From NCBI RefSeq assembly GCF_947179165.1, contig NC_077238.1, positions 36,569,793 through 36,633,792 on the forward strand: a DNA stretch of 64,000 nt, in the 5' to 3' direction. Positions 45,715 through 56,900 of this stretch are shown here, piece by piece. The first letter of the stretch is position 1. Every line of letters begins with the position of its first letter. The notes under the pieces were generated by a model. The model saw only the letters and a list, made by a program, of their open reading frames with translations, did not search any database and had not been told where the DNA came from. The position numbers and the translations under genes were made by a program. This stretch comes from Solanum dulcamara. Taxonomy: Eukaryota; Streptophyta; Magnoliopsida; Solanales; Solanaceae.

Positions 45715-46985
45715 ATTTAAGCATCGTCAAAATACACCACTTCAATCATTCTTAGAATAGGTCATTCACCAAAATACAACTTGAGGCGTTGCCCATTAAC
45801 TTTTAATGTTAACCCATCTTTGTTTTTAACCTCAATAGCACACTTGCAAACACACGAACCACTCTAAAAGGCCCAACCATTTAGACTTCAACTTCTTGGG
45901 AAATAATTAGAGATGGGAGTTGAAAAGCATCACAAAATCCCCTGCTCTAAAGTCTTGTTTAAGGATTTTTGCATCATGCAATTTCTATATTCTTTCATTC
46001 TAGATAGTAGAACTCTCATAGGCTCAAAGTTAAATTTCTTCTAAGGCGTGAAGTTGATCAACTCTCCTCTTGGATGTAGTATCCCAATTCAATTTTAATC
46101 CTTTAAAAGACCACAAGGCTTTATATTCTAGGTCAACCAACAAGTGAAAAGATTTACAGAACACTAGCTGATATGGGAAATTAGTGGTTTTTATGTAGTT
46201 TGGTAAGCCCACAAAGTATCTTTCAACTTCCAAGACAAATCAAACATGTTGCTATTCATGGTTTTAGCGAAGATATTCTTGATTTCATGGTTCAACACTT
46301 CCATTTGGCTGCTACTTTGTGGATGATATGGCATCGCCACGTTGTGAGTGATACCATACTTACTTAGCAATGATGCAAACATACTATTGAAAAAAATGAG
46401 ATCCTCCATATATCACTTGAGGAATTGCACTACACTTCTCCCTGATATTGTTTGGTAAAGCCATTGCTTCTACCTATTTTGATACATAATCAACAGCAAC
46501 CAAAATATATTTGTTCCTATAGAAACTCACAAAGGGGCCCATAAAAATCAATCTCCCATACATCAAATAATTCAACTTCCAAGATCGGGATCAGAGGCAA
46601 TTCATGTCAGCTAGATACACCACCCTGCTTTTTTCATTGATCACACTTCTGCATGAACTCATTTGAACTGTGATACAAAGAGGGTCAATATTAGCCACTT
46701 TGAAGAACTTTAGCTGCAGTATGAACCCCACTATAGTGACCATTAACTGGGGAAGAATGAAAAACACCAAGGATTGCTTCCACTTCCACCCTTGGAACAT
46801 ATCACCAGATAATATGATCAGCGCATTCTCTAAAAAATAAGGTTCATCCCAATAGTATTTCTTCGCATCAAACAGGAACCATTTGCATTGTTGAAAGTTT
46901 AAACCCTTTGGTAGAATTCCATAAGCCACACAGTTGGAAATATCTGCATACCATGGGAGTGAACTATGGTATATCCCCATCAGCG
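45715..46985 (-). pseudogene. E5 integrase, broken
   Basis: From upstream: degraded zinc-binding region at 46591-46980, whose other frames give a cysteine pair near 46620-46640. Catalytic core at 46191-46409: FFNSMFASLLSKYGITHNVA, then MPYHPQSSSQMEVLNHEIKN and WKLKDTLWAYQTT. Next at 46030-46233: PYQLVFCKSFHLLVDLEYKA, then LWSFKGLKLNWDTTSKRRVD. The C-terminal tail at 45720-45830 reads LKVNGQRLKLYFGE and VVYFDDA. All blocks are the Athila type (SYQLVFGKxCHLPVELEHKA). There are several stops and at least three frameshifts. Confidence 0.88.
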
Positions 46986-47179
46986 CTTCATATGGGAAAG
47001 CTTCCTTGATCTCTTATTCTCCAGAAATAACCACATTCGATTCAATTCTTGATAAATAGTTGGCTACCTATTTTCGTACTTTTACGATCCTTCACCCCAA
47101 TGTCAAATTCTTGCAGCAACAACACCCAATGATTGCAGCATGATCAGTATGAACCACTACTTTCTTACCCAAGAGATAA

Positions 47180-47520
47180 TCCTAAAAATTTTCAAATACA
47201 TAAATAACTTCTAATAGTTCTTGCTCATTAACGATGTAGTTCTTTTGAGCTATATTTAACTTCTTACTAGCATAGTAGATGGGGTGGAATAGATTTTCCT
47301 TTTTCTGGCCAAGAACAGCCCCCAACGCTATACCATTTGCATCACACATGGGTTCAAAAGGGATGCTCCAATCTAGAGCCACAATGATAGGAGTTGAGAT
47401 AAGTTTCTCTTTGAGACACAAAAATGCCTTGATACAAACTTTATCCAAGTTGAACACATTATCTTTCTTAAGAAACTTGCACAAGGGATAGTCCACCTTA
47501 GAGAAATCTTTGATGAACTA
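47180..47520 (-). pseudogene. E5 RNase H fragment
   Basis: The frame at 47182-47496 reads YPLCKFLKKDNVFNLDKVCI, then PFEPMCDANGIALGAVLGQK and HPIYYASKKLNIAQKNYIVN, EQELLEVIYVFENF. This is the Athila/Tat RNase H (CDASDxAVGAVLGQR...IYYASKTL...YxTTEKELLAVVxAxEKF), with the first carboxylate present (CDA). Its upstream side (FIKDFSKVD, ~47515) meets protease-side sequence at ~47522, so the RT core that should lie between is absent. 46986-47180 is decayed linker. Confidence 0.88.
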
Positions 47521-47522
47521 TC

Positions 47523-48340
47523 CTAGTTAGGAGTGTTTTCCCGATCATAATTCAGTAACACCTCTGCTAACGACTCCCCAACATTAGAAACTTTTTGCAC
47601 ACTGGCCACCACTTCATCCACAACATAAATCATGGAGATGACATGAAGATTACCAGGTTGTTTCATTGACTTAAAAATGTTAAAACTAACTTCCTCATCA
47701 TTTACCCAAAATTTTAGTTCACTACTCTCTACAATAACCAAAGCTCATTCGGTAGAGAAGAATGACCTACCAATAAAAATGGGAACCTCCACATCAATTT
47801 CACAATCAATAATGATGAAATCCGCGGGAAGATAAATTTGTCAACCTTTATGAAGATATCATAGAGAATACTAATGAGACGCTTGATTGTTCGGTCGGCC
47901 ATGAGTAACCTCATAGTAGTTGACTTGGGTTCACCCAACCCGAGCTATTTGAAAATGGCATAGGGCATCAAATATATGCTTGCACCTAGATCACAAAGTG
48001 CCTTAGTGAATTGGTATAACCCTATAGTGCATGGAATTATGAACGCCCCTGGATCATCTTTTTTTCACAACTATGTTGCTTGCAATAATTTCACTACAAC
48101 TGTGAAACACTTCAATAGCTTCAAAGTCCATATTATGTTTTTTTCATCATAAGCTCCTTCATAAACTTGGCATACCCGGGAATCTCCAATATTGCTTCGA
48201 TCAAAGGCAAATTTATGGAAAGATTCTTGAAAACTAAGAGGAACTTTTAAAACTTGATATCCTCATCTTTCTTTTTCAAAGTTGAGGGAAATGAGGATTA
48301 ACTTTTGGAAGTGGCTTTGAAAAAACCACTAGTTGAATTA
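47523..48340 (-). pseudogene. E5 protease and linker, broken
   Basis: The frame at 47729-47938 reads MGEPKSTTMRLLMADRTIKR and then DIFIKVDKFIFP, the Athila protease pattern (LGEPxPTTVTLQLADRS...VDKFIFPADF). Another frame gives VGHSSLPNELWLL (family IPIILGRPFLATGRxLIDV). The 47523-47741 frame continues the linker (LKFWVNDEEVSFNIFKSMKQ). The catalytic D-x-G-A part should lie near 47940-48000 and is not clearly readable. The region is interrupted by stops and frameshifts. Confidence 0.8.
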
Positions 48341-48344
48341 TGCC

Positions 48345-49930
48345 CTAATTAGACTTTCGAGGCACACCAAAATCAATCTTCATCGGTGCATCTTTCACTT
48401 CAACGGATTGATCATTATTGAGTTTTTCAGCTAGCTCATCCCTTTCGACTACCCTAGTCTTCCCTTTGGTTGAAATTATTGCTTCAGTAGTTACCACTTC
48501 CTCACAAATAACTTTGCCACTTCTTGTCAATATAGTCATGCATTGCACGTTGTCATTCTTAAGATTAGCAATGGTATCACATTGGAGACCTTTCTTCTAC
48601 ATTGGGTTAAGATGAGTTGAGATCTGACCCATTTGAACTTCCAATTTCTTAATTGACACAGAATGTGAAATGGCTATTTGTTTTAAAGAAGAGAAATCAG
48701 ATTTTGTTTTTTTAACACCCTGTCTTATCCCTTGACTTTGTTCAAAATACTAGCAAGCATATCTTACATACGAAAACTCTCTGGATCTACACTCGTCTCT
48801 TTAAGATTTTGATGAGGAGGAACATATCTATCACAATCACCATGACCATCCTCCAAGCATTTCCTCTGTCGTGCCAATCCTTATACTCTAACCATTTCCG
48901 TGCTCTTTGTACCAACCTTGGTTCACAGTTGGCCTAGGATAGGTCGGTCAGGAACCCTCTGGCTGATATGCTAGAAATTACACCTTCTCATTATACATAA
49001 TGTCAAACATGCCATCTTCTAAGTTTACCCCAATATTTGCATCTACTGCATTCAACTCTTTGTAACCTCTCCCCATAATATGTTTGGAGAGCAAATCTAG
49101 TTGGGTCATACTTTTTGCCATGTTCTCTCCCTTGCATGGTCCTTATCATGTTGTTTTTAGTCATCCCAACATGAAAAGTAGATACATGATCCTCTTGGGT
49201 GTGCCAAGCACGACTAATGTTTTCATTTCACCACGCAATGTTGAGGCAATGGCAAAAGGTTGGCGCATAATGCCACCCCTACTAAACTAGTCTGCTACCC
49301 CCTTGTTTACCATATCAATACTATAGCATAAATATTGGAGTAACACATTGTCAGGAAGCCCATGTATTGGGCATTGGAGCAATAACTTTTGAAACCTAAA
49401 CCATGTTTCATGTAGAGGTTCTCCATCAAACCTTTTAAAGTCTGAATACTGTCTCTCAGTTTCAACATCTTAGATTGTGGGAAAAATTGGTCATAGAATG
49501 CTACAATGAGTTTATCTCATGAGGTGATAGAATCCCCTTTTAATTCCCCTAGCCATTTGGTTATTTCCCCCTTAAGAGAGAAAGGGAACAACTATAATCA
49601 GATAAACTCATGCGAGCTATTTTTAAATGAGAAAGGGATGCATACATCCATAAAATTCCGAATCTAATTAAGAGGATCCTCGTGAGTAAGGCCTCAAAAG
49701 AATTCTTTCATTTACAACAGTTGCAACATAGTACAAGTGCCATTAAAGATAGTGTTACCCATAGTTCAGGTAACCTTATAGCTTTAGCACTACCCATTTG
49801 ATCAATATTCACATCGTGCGAATTTCCTATATCATCATTCATTTCTCTAGCATTACTTCTATTAACACTCATTTCTTCATCTATCAAAGACAAAAACAAA
49901 GAAATGATAGTAAAGTAGTCCTACTACAAA
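48345..49930 (-). pseudogene. E5 gag, broken
   Basis: The gag start region is near 49708-49899 (MGSAKAIRLPELW; family AIRLPPVEGN). Next come GLTHEDP and RNFMDVCIPFSFKN in other frames (49600-49690), and KWLGELKGDSITS, KLIVAFYDQFFPQSKMLKLR (49470-49570), which is the retrotransposon gag core (A-W-L...FYxxFFPxxKTxxLR). The 3' end at 48345-48548 has CMTILTRSGKVICEE, the Athila gag-protease joint (A-V-T-L-R-S-G-K). Frequent stops show old age. Confidence 0.83.
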
Positions 49931-49975
49931 TAACTAGATCATAAACCACTTCACTAAAAGAAATTTAATCACTGT

Positions 49976-49993
49976 TCCTTAGCAATGGTGCCA
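49976..49993 (-). other. E5 primer binding site (tRNA-Asp type), mutated
   Basis: The minus strand reads TGGCACCATTGCTAAGGA. The Athila/Tat site complementary to tRNA-Asp is TGGCGCCGTTGCCGGGGA; 13 of 18 match. All five differences are G-to-A or C-to-T, as expected from deamination of methylated cytosine in silenced DNA. Confidence 0.75.
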
Positions 49994-50000
49994 TTTTTTA

Positions 50001-50413
50001 TAACACTCAAACTACACTTCTTATAATTCCGTGTATAGGTAATCGTTATCAATATAAACCCAATGTATAAGATTGAGGTTGAATCCCACAAGCAATGGTT
50101 AGGAATTGAATTCGATCAAGAAGTAAGAGCGTGTTTTACACTTTTCTAACATAAAAACAAGTTAATTATGATATAAATTAAATTTATAAGATTCATTTTT
50201 AATGTTTTGAAGATTAAAAAATTCAATAATAGCACGATTACACCATTTTGGGTTGTAACAAGATTACAAAGGCTTCTAGGTGAGGTGCAAAGTGAAAACT
50301 GATGTTCTAATAATGGTAAATGCGCAGCTGAACATCATTTATCCTCAATGGATAGGCAAAGGTTAATCAATAGTATGAGATAGCATCTATCGATCATTAT
50401 TCATCTATACATG
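50001..50413 (-). repeat. E5 5' LTR, inner piece
   Basis: This sequence from TAACACTCAAACTACAC next to the primer site up to the solo LTR insertion at 50414. It has typical Athila LTR wording near its inner edge ('cgtgtataggtaatcgttatca'). The LTR continues at 52512. Confidence 0.75.
50409..50413. repeat. Target-site duplication ACATG (solo LTR, left copy)
   Basis: ACATG here and ACATC at 52512-52516 flank the solo LTR: four of five bases match. Confidence 0.7.
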
Positions 50414-52511
50414 TGTAACAATCAGAACTAGGGATAAGCCGTGACACGATGATTAGGATGCGAGGGACCCAACCATAAGCCATTTTAGCATACATCGCAT
50501 ACATAAGGTAAAGAAACACACTAAGATATAAGCAGAATTAACCATCAAGTGGCAATGGGTCTAAGGGAAATTAACACAATAGATGTCCAAACCGGACAAC
50601 ATCATAAGCCTTCTAAACAAGCCTCTAGTCTAATCCTTGATGAAGGCTTAGGATAAGCTCCTAGATCACCCTGACAATACAAAAAATGTCAAAGTAATAG
50701 CAACATTAATAAAAGCCATGTCCTCAATAGAATGAGGACTCACCAACTCTTTGAAAATCTAGAGCAATCTATAGCCATAAATAGGTTGGTCATGTGTGTC
50801 GTACGTCTCTATATTATGAGACAATGTAGGCAAAATATGCATTAGTACATTTGAATATACTAAGTATGTAAAGTATGCATGAACAAGTAAAGAAACATGA
50901 ACAATATGTCATAAGATGCATGACAAATCATAATAAACATGATTAGAGCTTAAAAGAATTTGAAAACATATGAAATTCATGGTCAATGCATATCATAAAA
51001 CTTCATCTTACAACTCATACCTTAACTTTAACTTGTGTGGGATAAGAACTCCAACCGACATCTAATACCATGTGATCTATTACATGGAATCTGATGAAAC
51101 CCTCATCGAGAAGGGGGAGGCTACCTCATAAGGGTATACTCCATCATGTTACTCATCTCCACTCAAGTCAACTCAACTGTGCAATATATGGATCTACTAG
51201 CTATGCCATGAAGGCAATCCTACACGGACAACATAGTTTGGGACTTTATTATGCTACTAGGATTTCCTTGGGTAATTAACTACATTATCTGATCGTACTC
51301 CACCAAGATGTTCTCTCGGTGCTTTGTCAATATCTCAATGAAAACTCATAAAAGATGATCATAACATAATAGGAAAAAATAGTAACTGCCTATAAATCCA
51401 TTCTTAAAACATATAGGAATAGCTCATTAACTTAGTGATTCATAAGAATCTATGAACTCTGTGAGAATTGTACTTATCACCATCTTTAATAAAATATTTG
51501 ATCTTAACTTTGATAATCATAATAACTTTCATCATAAAGTCATAAATCTCAACTTTAAATTATAGAAACTTTCATTAGAATCATTGAACTCATGATCAAC
51601 TCATAATATCCTCTTTAACTTTCACAATCATAACTTGAAAGTAGCTTTATACATGGGCATTCATAATTCATCTCAAAATCATTCAATTTATATGAAAACA
51701 TGCATATAAGAATCATTGATAACATCTTAAAATGGAATTGAATCAGCCCAATACAATTCATTCAAACTAGGGTTGATAATTCAATTAAAATTGACAAAAA
51801 CTTTGAGAAACCTTGGGACTTCATGGGGGAAGGAACCCATGAATCAATCTCCACATACCCTACTTGAATTCACTAAGAATTGAAGAAGAAACCTTATAGA
51901 AATCTTGAAACCCTAGCTTGAAATTGAAGAAGAAACCGTGAGTGACTTGTCTCTTGCCTTAGAAAATTTTAGGAGAATAAATTAAATAGGAAGGGGAATT
52001 CAAAGAATTAAATATTTTTAGACTTTGAAATTGGCCATAAAAGTGTCTAGGTTTATTAAACCAAACTTTTGAAATAACATAATTACCCCTCATTGAACTT
52101 TGGACTTTGACCCTACAGATCACCTTCTATAGGCCATCGAAGGAATGACGAGTCATCTAAATGACTCATCCTGCAGGTCTGATGAAAAGCCTAAAAATTT
52201 GAGTCTCTGAAGTTTGAGCCCATCAAATCATCTATGAGTTGTTCTTTGGGCTCATCCTGTGGGTCCCACAAACCTGCAGTTGGAAAGTCTCAGAAGTTTT
52301 TTCACGAGTCATTCTAATGACCTGTAAAAATTTTGATGACTCATCCTTGCAAGTAGTAGAACCTCTCTTGAGGGCAACATCTTATTTTGCTCGAGGGGTC
52401 ACTCTACGACTCAACTTTAGGATCCATAGAGTGACTCGTTCACATGGACGAGTTCAATAATTTGAGAATTCTCTACTTGGGTTTCAACTTTCTAACTTAC
52501 GTTGTCTTACA
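50414..52511 (-). mobile_element. Solo LTR inside the E5 5' LTR
   Basis: This 2.1-kb LTR has edges TGTAACAATCAGAACTAGGG and GTTGTCTTACA and is close in sequence to the E4 LTRs ('gcaaaatatgcattagtacat', 'tctactagctatgccatgaagg', 'aaccctcatcgagaaggggg'). No interior or partner LTR is present. The E5 LTR sequence resumes on both sides. It belongs to E4's family and so arrived after E5 had entered E4. The 52120-52450 part has TGACTCA-type words. Confidence 0.85.
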
Positions 52512-53719
52512 ACATCCAATTACTTCCGAACCTAAATATGCGATCTTATAAAACTAACCCGATCCCTAGCAAAACCTTCTCTAATAAGAGAGGTTACAAT
52601 TGATAAACAATAATCAACGTCTATTTGATAATTTGGTCACTTCACATTACCATTTCAATATAATAATGAAGATCTAACATAGAAATATATTTGTAACCAT
52701 AATTCATAATTGATTCTACACCAAACTAGCAAAACCCATTTCAAATTAACAATTTATGAGCTATAATAAAAATTTAAATCTAGAACAATAATTTAAATCA
52801 ATAGCACCCCTTAGAAGTAGAGGTTTTTGCCACACATTATAGAAATTAAAGTAATTATACCAAAATAATTATCCTTCATTCGATTCAGCAATGTTTGAAC
52901 TCCAAATTCCAAAGCCCAAAGCCAAAATCTCCAAAACAAAATCAAAACCTCAAGATAGCTTCAAGGTTCTTGTCTCTAAGTCTTATTAGTGAAATAATGT
53001 CCCGTATTTGCCTTTTAGATCTCTATTTATATGTGTGCAAAATTTTAGGTAAAACTATTACTTGGGGCCACTTCGAAGACGTTAGTCGCGCTCGCCGAAG
53101 TGATCAGTGGGTCACCTTTCAGTTCTTTTCCTCCCCTTCTAGAGAATTTCTCCTTCACTTCATTATCTCTAATTTGGTGAGCTCGATCTCTCTCACTGAC
53201 AAGTTCGGAGAGTCACCCTTTTTACCTCTTGCGTAGTTTTTCAATCACTTTCTTTCCCTGAAGTTCTAATCTTTTGGGCGAGCTCAACAAAGCTCGTGTT
53301 ACTGATCTTTGAGTTGTTGAGTGTCTCACCTGCTCTCCTTTTTGAAGCTCCTTTGATGCTTATCTTCCAATGGCTTCTAGTCAAGCCTGACGCATATCGC
53401 CCATATCAACTTGGCGAATCACCGAATTACATTTTCTTTGCCAAATTTTTTAAGTTTTTAGCCTTGAGTTCTAATATGATTAGCGAACTGTTGACGTATT
53501 TGGAACCTTATAAATAGCTCTTTGCTAGCTTGAAAATTTATTTTCTCAATTTTGTCTTTTTTTAACTCTTTTCTTCAATATTGAGCTCATGACTGATCCT
53601 CAACTCCTTGCATCTACAAATGATTACTTTAGAGTCATATTTAGATATAAATAAATGCAAAAAGAATACTAATTTCGTGTGTTTTGTGCTATAAATGAGT
53701 CCAAATTCTCGACTCATCA
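52512..53719 (-). repeat. E5 5' LTR, outer piece
   Basis: It aligns with the E5 3' LTR piece 39398-40490 from ~52612 on. The 52512-52611 part has no partner because the other LTR is truncated. It ends in CGACTCATCA at 53719. Confidence 0.85.
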
Positions 53720-53774
53720 ATGAACAAGACTCTACTTAACGCGGTATATTAGACTCCCTAGACTTTTCTAAACC
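53720..53774 (-). other. E4 leader
   Basis: 'aacaagactctacttaacgc' and 'agactccctagacttttcta' match the leaders of E1, E3 and E6 in wording. This is E4's leader, separated from the rest of E4 by E5. Confidence 0.7.
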
Positions 53775-53794
53775 TTGTGTTTTGATACCAAATT
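53775..53794 (-). other. E4 primer binding site, mutated
   Basis: GTTTTGATACCA on the plus strand (TGGTATCAAAAC on the minus strand) matches the initiator-Met site at 10 of 12 bases and lies just before the LTR edge at 53795. Confidence 0.75.
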
Positions 53795-55931
53795 TGTCAT
53801 GGCCCAAACTAGAGCCAAGCCATGACACAACAATCAGGATACGAGGGACCCCAACCATTCCATCTTAGCATATATAAGGTAAAGAAACATAGTAAAGTAA
53901 GTGGAAGTAGAAGCTCAAGTGAATGGGTATAAGGGATAGAAATACTCAAATCAACGTCTGAATGGAGCACATCAAAACATCATTTAATCATGCCTCTAGT
54001 CTATTCTTTGATGGGGACTTAGAAAAAACTCCTAGCTCACCCGAAATAATAGAAGAAAAGTCAAGTAAACAATGAGAATGAAAGCTATGTCCTCGATATA
54101 ACTCACCAACTCCTTAATATCTAAAGCAACTCTAGAAATGAAGAGGATGGTCATGAGTGTCATTTGTCCCTACATTATGTGATAATGTAGGAAAAATATA
54201 TGTTAGTACATAAAAGGTACTAATTATGTGATATATGAATGAACAAGTAAAGAAACGTGAATAATGTCCCATAAGATGCATGACCAACCATAATGAACAT
54301 GAGTAAGGCTTAAAAACATTTGAGAACATATGATAACTCATGGTTGATGCATATCATAAAACTTTATCGTAAAACTCAGAGCTTAAACTTCAACTTGTGT
54401 GGGACAAAAACACTAATCGACATCTTAAGAACAAGTGAGCTATAACATGGAATCTGATATAACCTTTATAGAGAAGGAAGAGGCTTCTTGAGAGGGTATA
54501 CTCCATCATTGTACTCAACTTAACTCAATTGTGCTATATGTGGATCTACTAGCTAGGCCATAAAGGCAACCTATGTGGACAATGTAGTTTGGAACTTTAG
54601 TTTTCTACTAGAAGTCCACTCTGTGCTTAGTGAATATCCCAACAAAAACAGAATAAAAACATGATCATAACATAATAGGGAAAGATAGAAAGTACATATC
54701 AATCCATCTTTTAAAACTTATTAGTAGTAACTCATTAACTTTAGTGATTCATAGAAATACATAACCTCGGTGAGTATTGTCCTTATCACCATCTTAATAT
54801 TATTGTGTGAGAATTATACTTATCACATGATAATAAATTTCTTTGATCATAATTGATCATCATCATAACTTTCATTATTAGATCATAAATCTCATCTTTA
54901 AATCATGAAAACCTTTTTTGAAATCATTGGACTCAAAATCAACTCATGAAACTTATCTTTAACTTTATAATCATAACTTTGAAATAGATTTATGCATAGG
55001 CATTCATAATTCAACGTAAAAGCATGCAATTCATATGAAAACATGCTTATAAGGATCATTGATAATCATCCAAAATGAAATTGAAATAATCAGTGCAATT
55101 CATCAAAACTAGGGTTCATAAACTATTGAAAATTGAATGAGGTTTTGATAAAACTTTGGACTCCATGGGTGAAAGGAAATAATGGATCAATCCACACATA
55201 GCTTAAGTGAATTCACTTAGAATTATAGAAGAAACCTTGGTGAATATGGAAACCCTAGCTTGAAACTTAGAGAGAAATCTTCTTATCTTAGGAGAATTTA
55301 GAAGAATGATTTAGAATGAGGGAAATTTCAAAGAATTGGGTAGATATAGTCTTTAACTTGGCCTTAATTGTGTCTAGGTTCTTCGAACTGAACTTTGTAA
55401 ATTACACAAATAACCCTCATTAAAATTGGAAAATGGTCCTACGTATCAAACCTTACCATTCATCCTTGAGTAGTAGTGAAAGTCTCTGAGAAGACCTGAA
55501 AATCGAGCCTTTGAACTTTACCTATGCGTCATCATTATGACTAATAAAAATGCCAATGGGTCATAGACTCTACTCGTCTTGCATCATTAAAAACTCTAAA
55601 ATTTTCCATTATCTAAAGTTGTGTTGATGAGTCATTTTTATGACTCGTCATCATGGTTATGAGTCTTCGATTGGACTCATCCTGCAGTCTAAAAACCTGC
55701 ATACTTTGGAGTCTCTAAACTTTAAGAACAAGTGATTCTTATGACTTGTCAACAGGATGATGACTTATCTTATTTTGTCGTAGAACCTCTCTTGAGGGTA
55801 GATCTGGGTAGACTCTTGGGACTCACTCTAAGACTCACTCATATGAGTCATAGTGTGACTCGTAAACATTAGATCAGTCCCAAAAAAACATTTCTCTTTA
55901 GTTCCAACTTTCCGACTTTTGGGGTCTTGCA
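53795..55931 (-). repeat. E4 5' LTR
   Basis: This is a 2.14-kb LTR from TGTCATGGCCCAAACTAGAG to TTTTGGGGTCTTGCA, the partner of 33637-35844. The 55440-55870 U3 part holds many gactcat/gagtcat words, including GATGAGTCAT followed closely by ATGACTCGTC at 55625-55649. The small open frame at 54132-54341 is chance. Confidence 0.88.
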
Positions 55932-55936
55932 CACAT
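55932..55936. repeat. E4 target-site duplication CACAT, right copy
   Basis: This is an exact repeat of 33632-33636. Confidence 0.88.
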
Positions 55937-56687
55937 TGTTAAAGAAAGTACCATGATGGAGTATACAATGGTAAGGTAGCCTCTCCCTTATCAATGTGGA
56001 GATAATTAGATTCCATGTAATTGCTCCCATGGTATTAAGGGTTGGTTAAGGTACTATCCCATACCAGTGAAAGAAAAGTTATAAAGTTCTCATAATAATG
56101 ATCTTTTGATGCATTGACCAATGATTATTCTATTTTAATATTTTCATGGTTTTACTCATGTTTTAAGATATTGGTGTTGCATCCCATGATTCATATTGAT
56201 TAGGTCCTATATTTATTATTCATGCATATTTCTTACATATTTAGTGCAGTCCATGTACTAATGCTTACTTTTTGCCTATATTGTATCATAATGTAGGGAT
56301 GGACGATCATTGCTCACCTCCTATTCATGAGTAGAGTGGACCCTAGATTATACTTGTGGTGGGTGTTCATGTTCTGAAGACATAAAACTTTTCTTTCTTA
56401 TAAGTTAATGACATTATTTCATAGTTTATATTGGGTGATCTATGAGCTTGTCTTATGCCCCCATCTAGTTAGTGGAGGCATATTAGATGGTTAGAAACTA
56501 TGTTGTCTTTCATTCCTATTTTGAGACTTGTGCTCTATTTTGACACAATTCTTCCATGTGTATGCTTTAGCTTATTATTCTTATTTACCTTATGTATTCT
56601 CATGAATGATATGCTATGAGGCTTGGTTGGGGTACTCCGAGATTCTAATCATTGTATCATGCCTAGGGCCTAACTTGGGCTGTGACA
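55937..56687 (+). repeat. E6 5' LTR, right piece
   Basis: It continues 33636 across E4 and ends in GGGCTGTGACA at 56687, the standard LTR 3' edge in plus orientation. It contains 'cttacatatttagtgcag' and 'ttgcctatattgtatcataatgtaggga' words typical of the downstream LTR part. Confidence 0.83.
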
Positions 56688-56690
56688 AAC

Positions 56691-56702
56691 TTAGTATTAG
56701 AG
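56691..56702 (+). other. E6 primer binding site, mutated
   Basis: TTAGTATTAGAG just after the LTR edge corresponds to TGGTATCAGAGC with several changes. 56703-56900 is leader ('tcatcaagtagaatcttgtt'). Confidence 0.6.
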
Positions 56703-56900
56703 AATAAGTTTTAAAGTATCCTAGAGAGTCCAACATGCCTCATCAAGTAGAATCTTGTTTATCAGTGTGAAGTACGCCATATCTATGAATAGGAGGCCAT
56801 GTGGCATCTTATTAAAAACATCACTTCTTTCATGATCTCATTGTGCTATAGAGTTGAACTTTAAAGATTCCTCCTCTATCGCTCTTTGTTTGTGATTATA

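Larger units (their letters stand above)
39398..53719 (-). mobile_element. E5: Athila-like gypsy retrotransposon nested in E4
   Basis: This minus-strand element has its 3' LTR (left part lost) at 39398-40490 and its 5' LTR at 50001-50413 plus 52512-53719. A tRNA-Asp-type primer site (49976-49993), a polypurine tract at 40491-40504, Athila-type gag, protease, RNase H and integrase, and a downstream ORF of the 'putative plant transposon protein' kind complete it. These mark the Athila/Tat side of Ty3/gypsy, unlike E1-E4 and E6. The RT core is deleted. It lies in the leader of E4: its right edge is followed at once by E4 leader words ('aacaagactctacttaac'). Confidence 0.87.
33637..55931 (-). mobile_element. 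E4: gypsy retrotransposon with a nested Athila and a plastid insert
   Basis: This minus-strand element spans 22.3 kb because of later insertions. Its LTRs are 33637-35844 and 53795-55931, and a perfect CACAT duplication flanks them. The remaining interior has a polypurine tract, integrase, RNase H and RT at 35845-38883, a piece of protease-RT linker at 39328-39397, and a leader with primer site at 53720-53794. Gag and most of protease are gone, probably lost in the deletion that also trimmed the left LTR of E5. It sits inside the 5' LTR of plus-strand E6. Confidence 0.88.
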
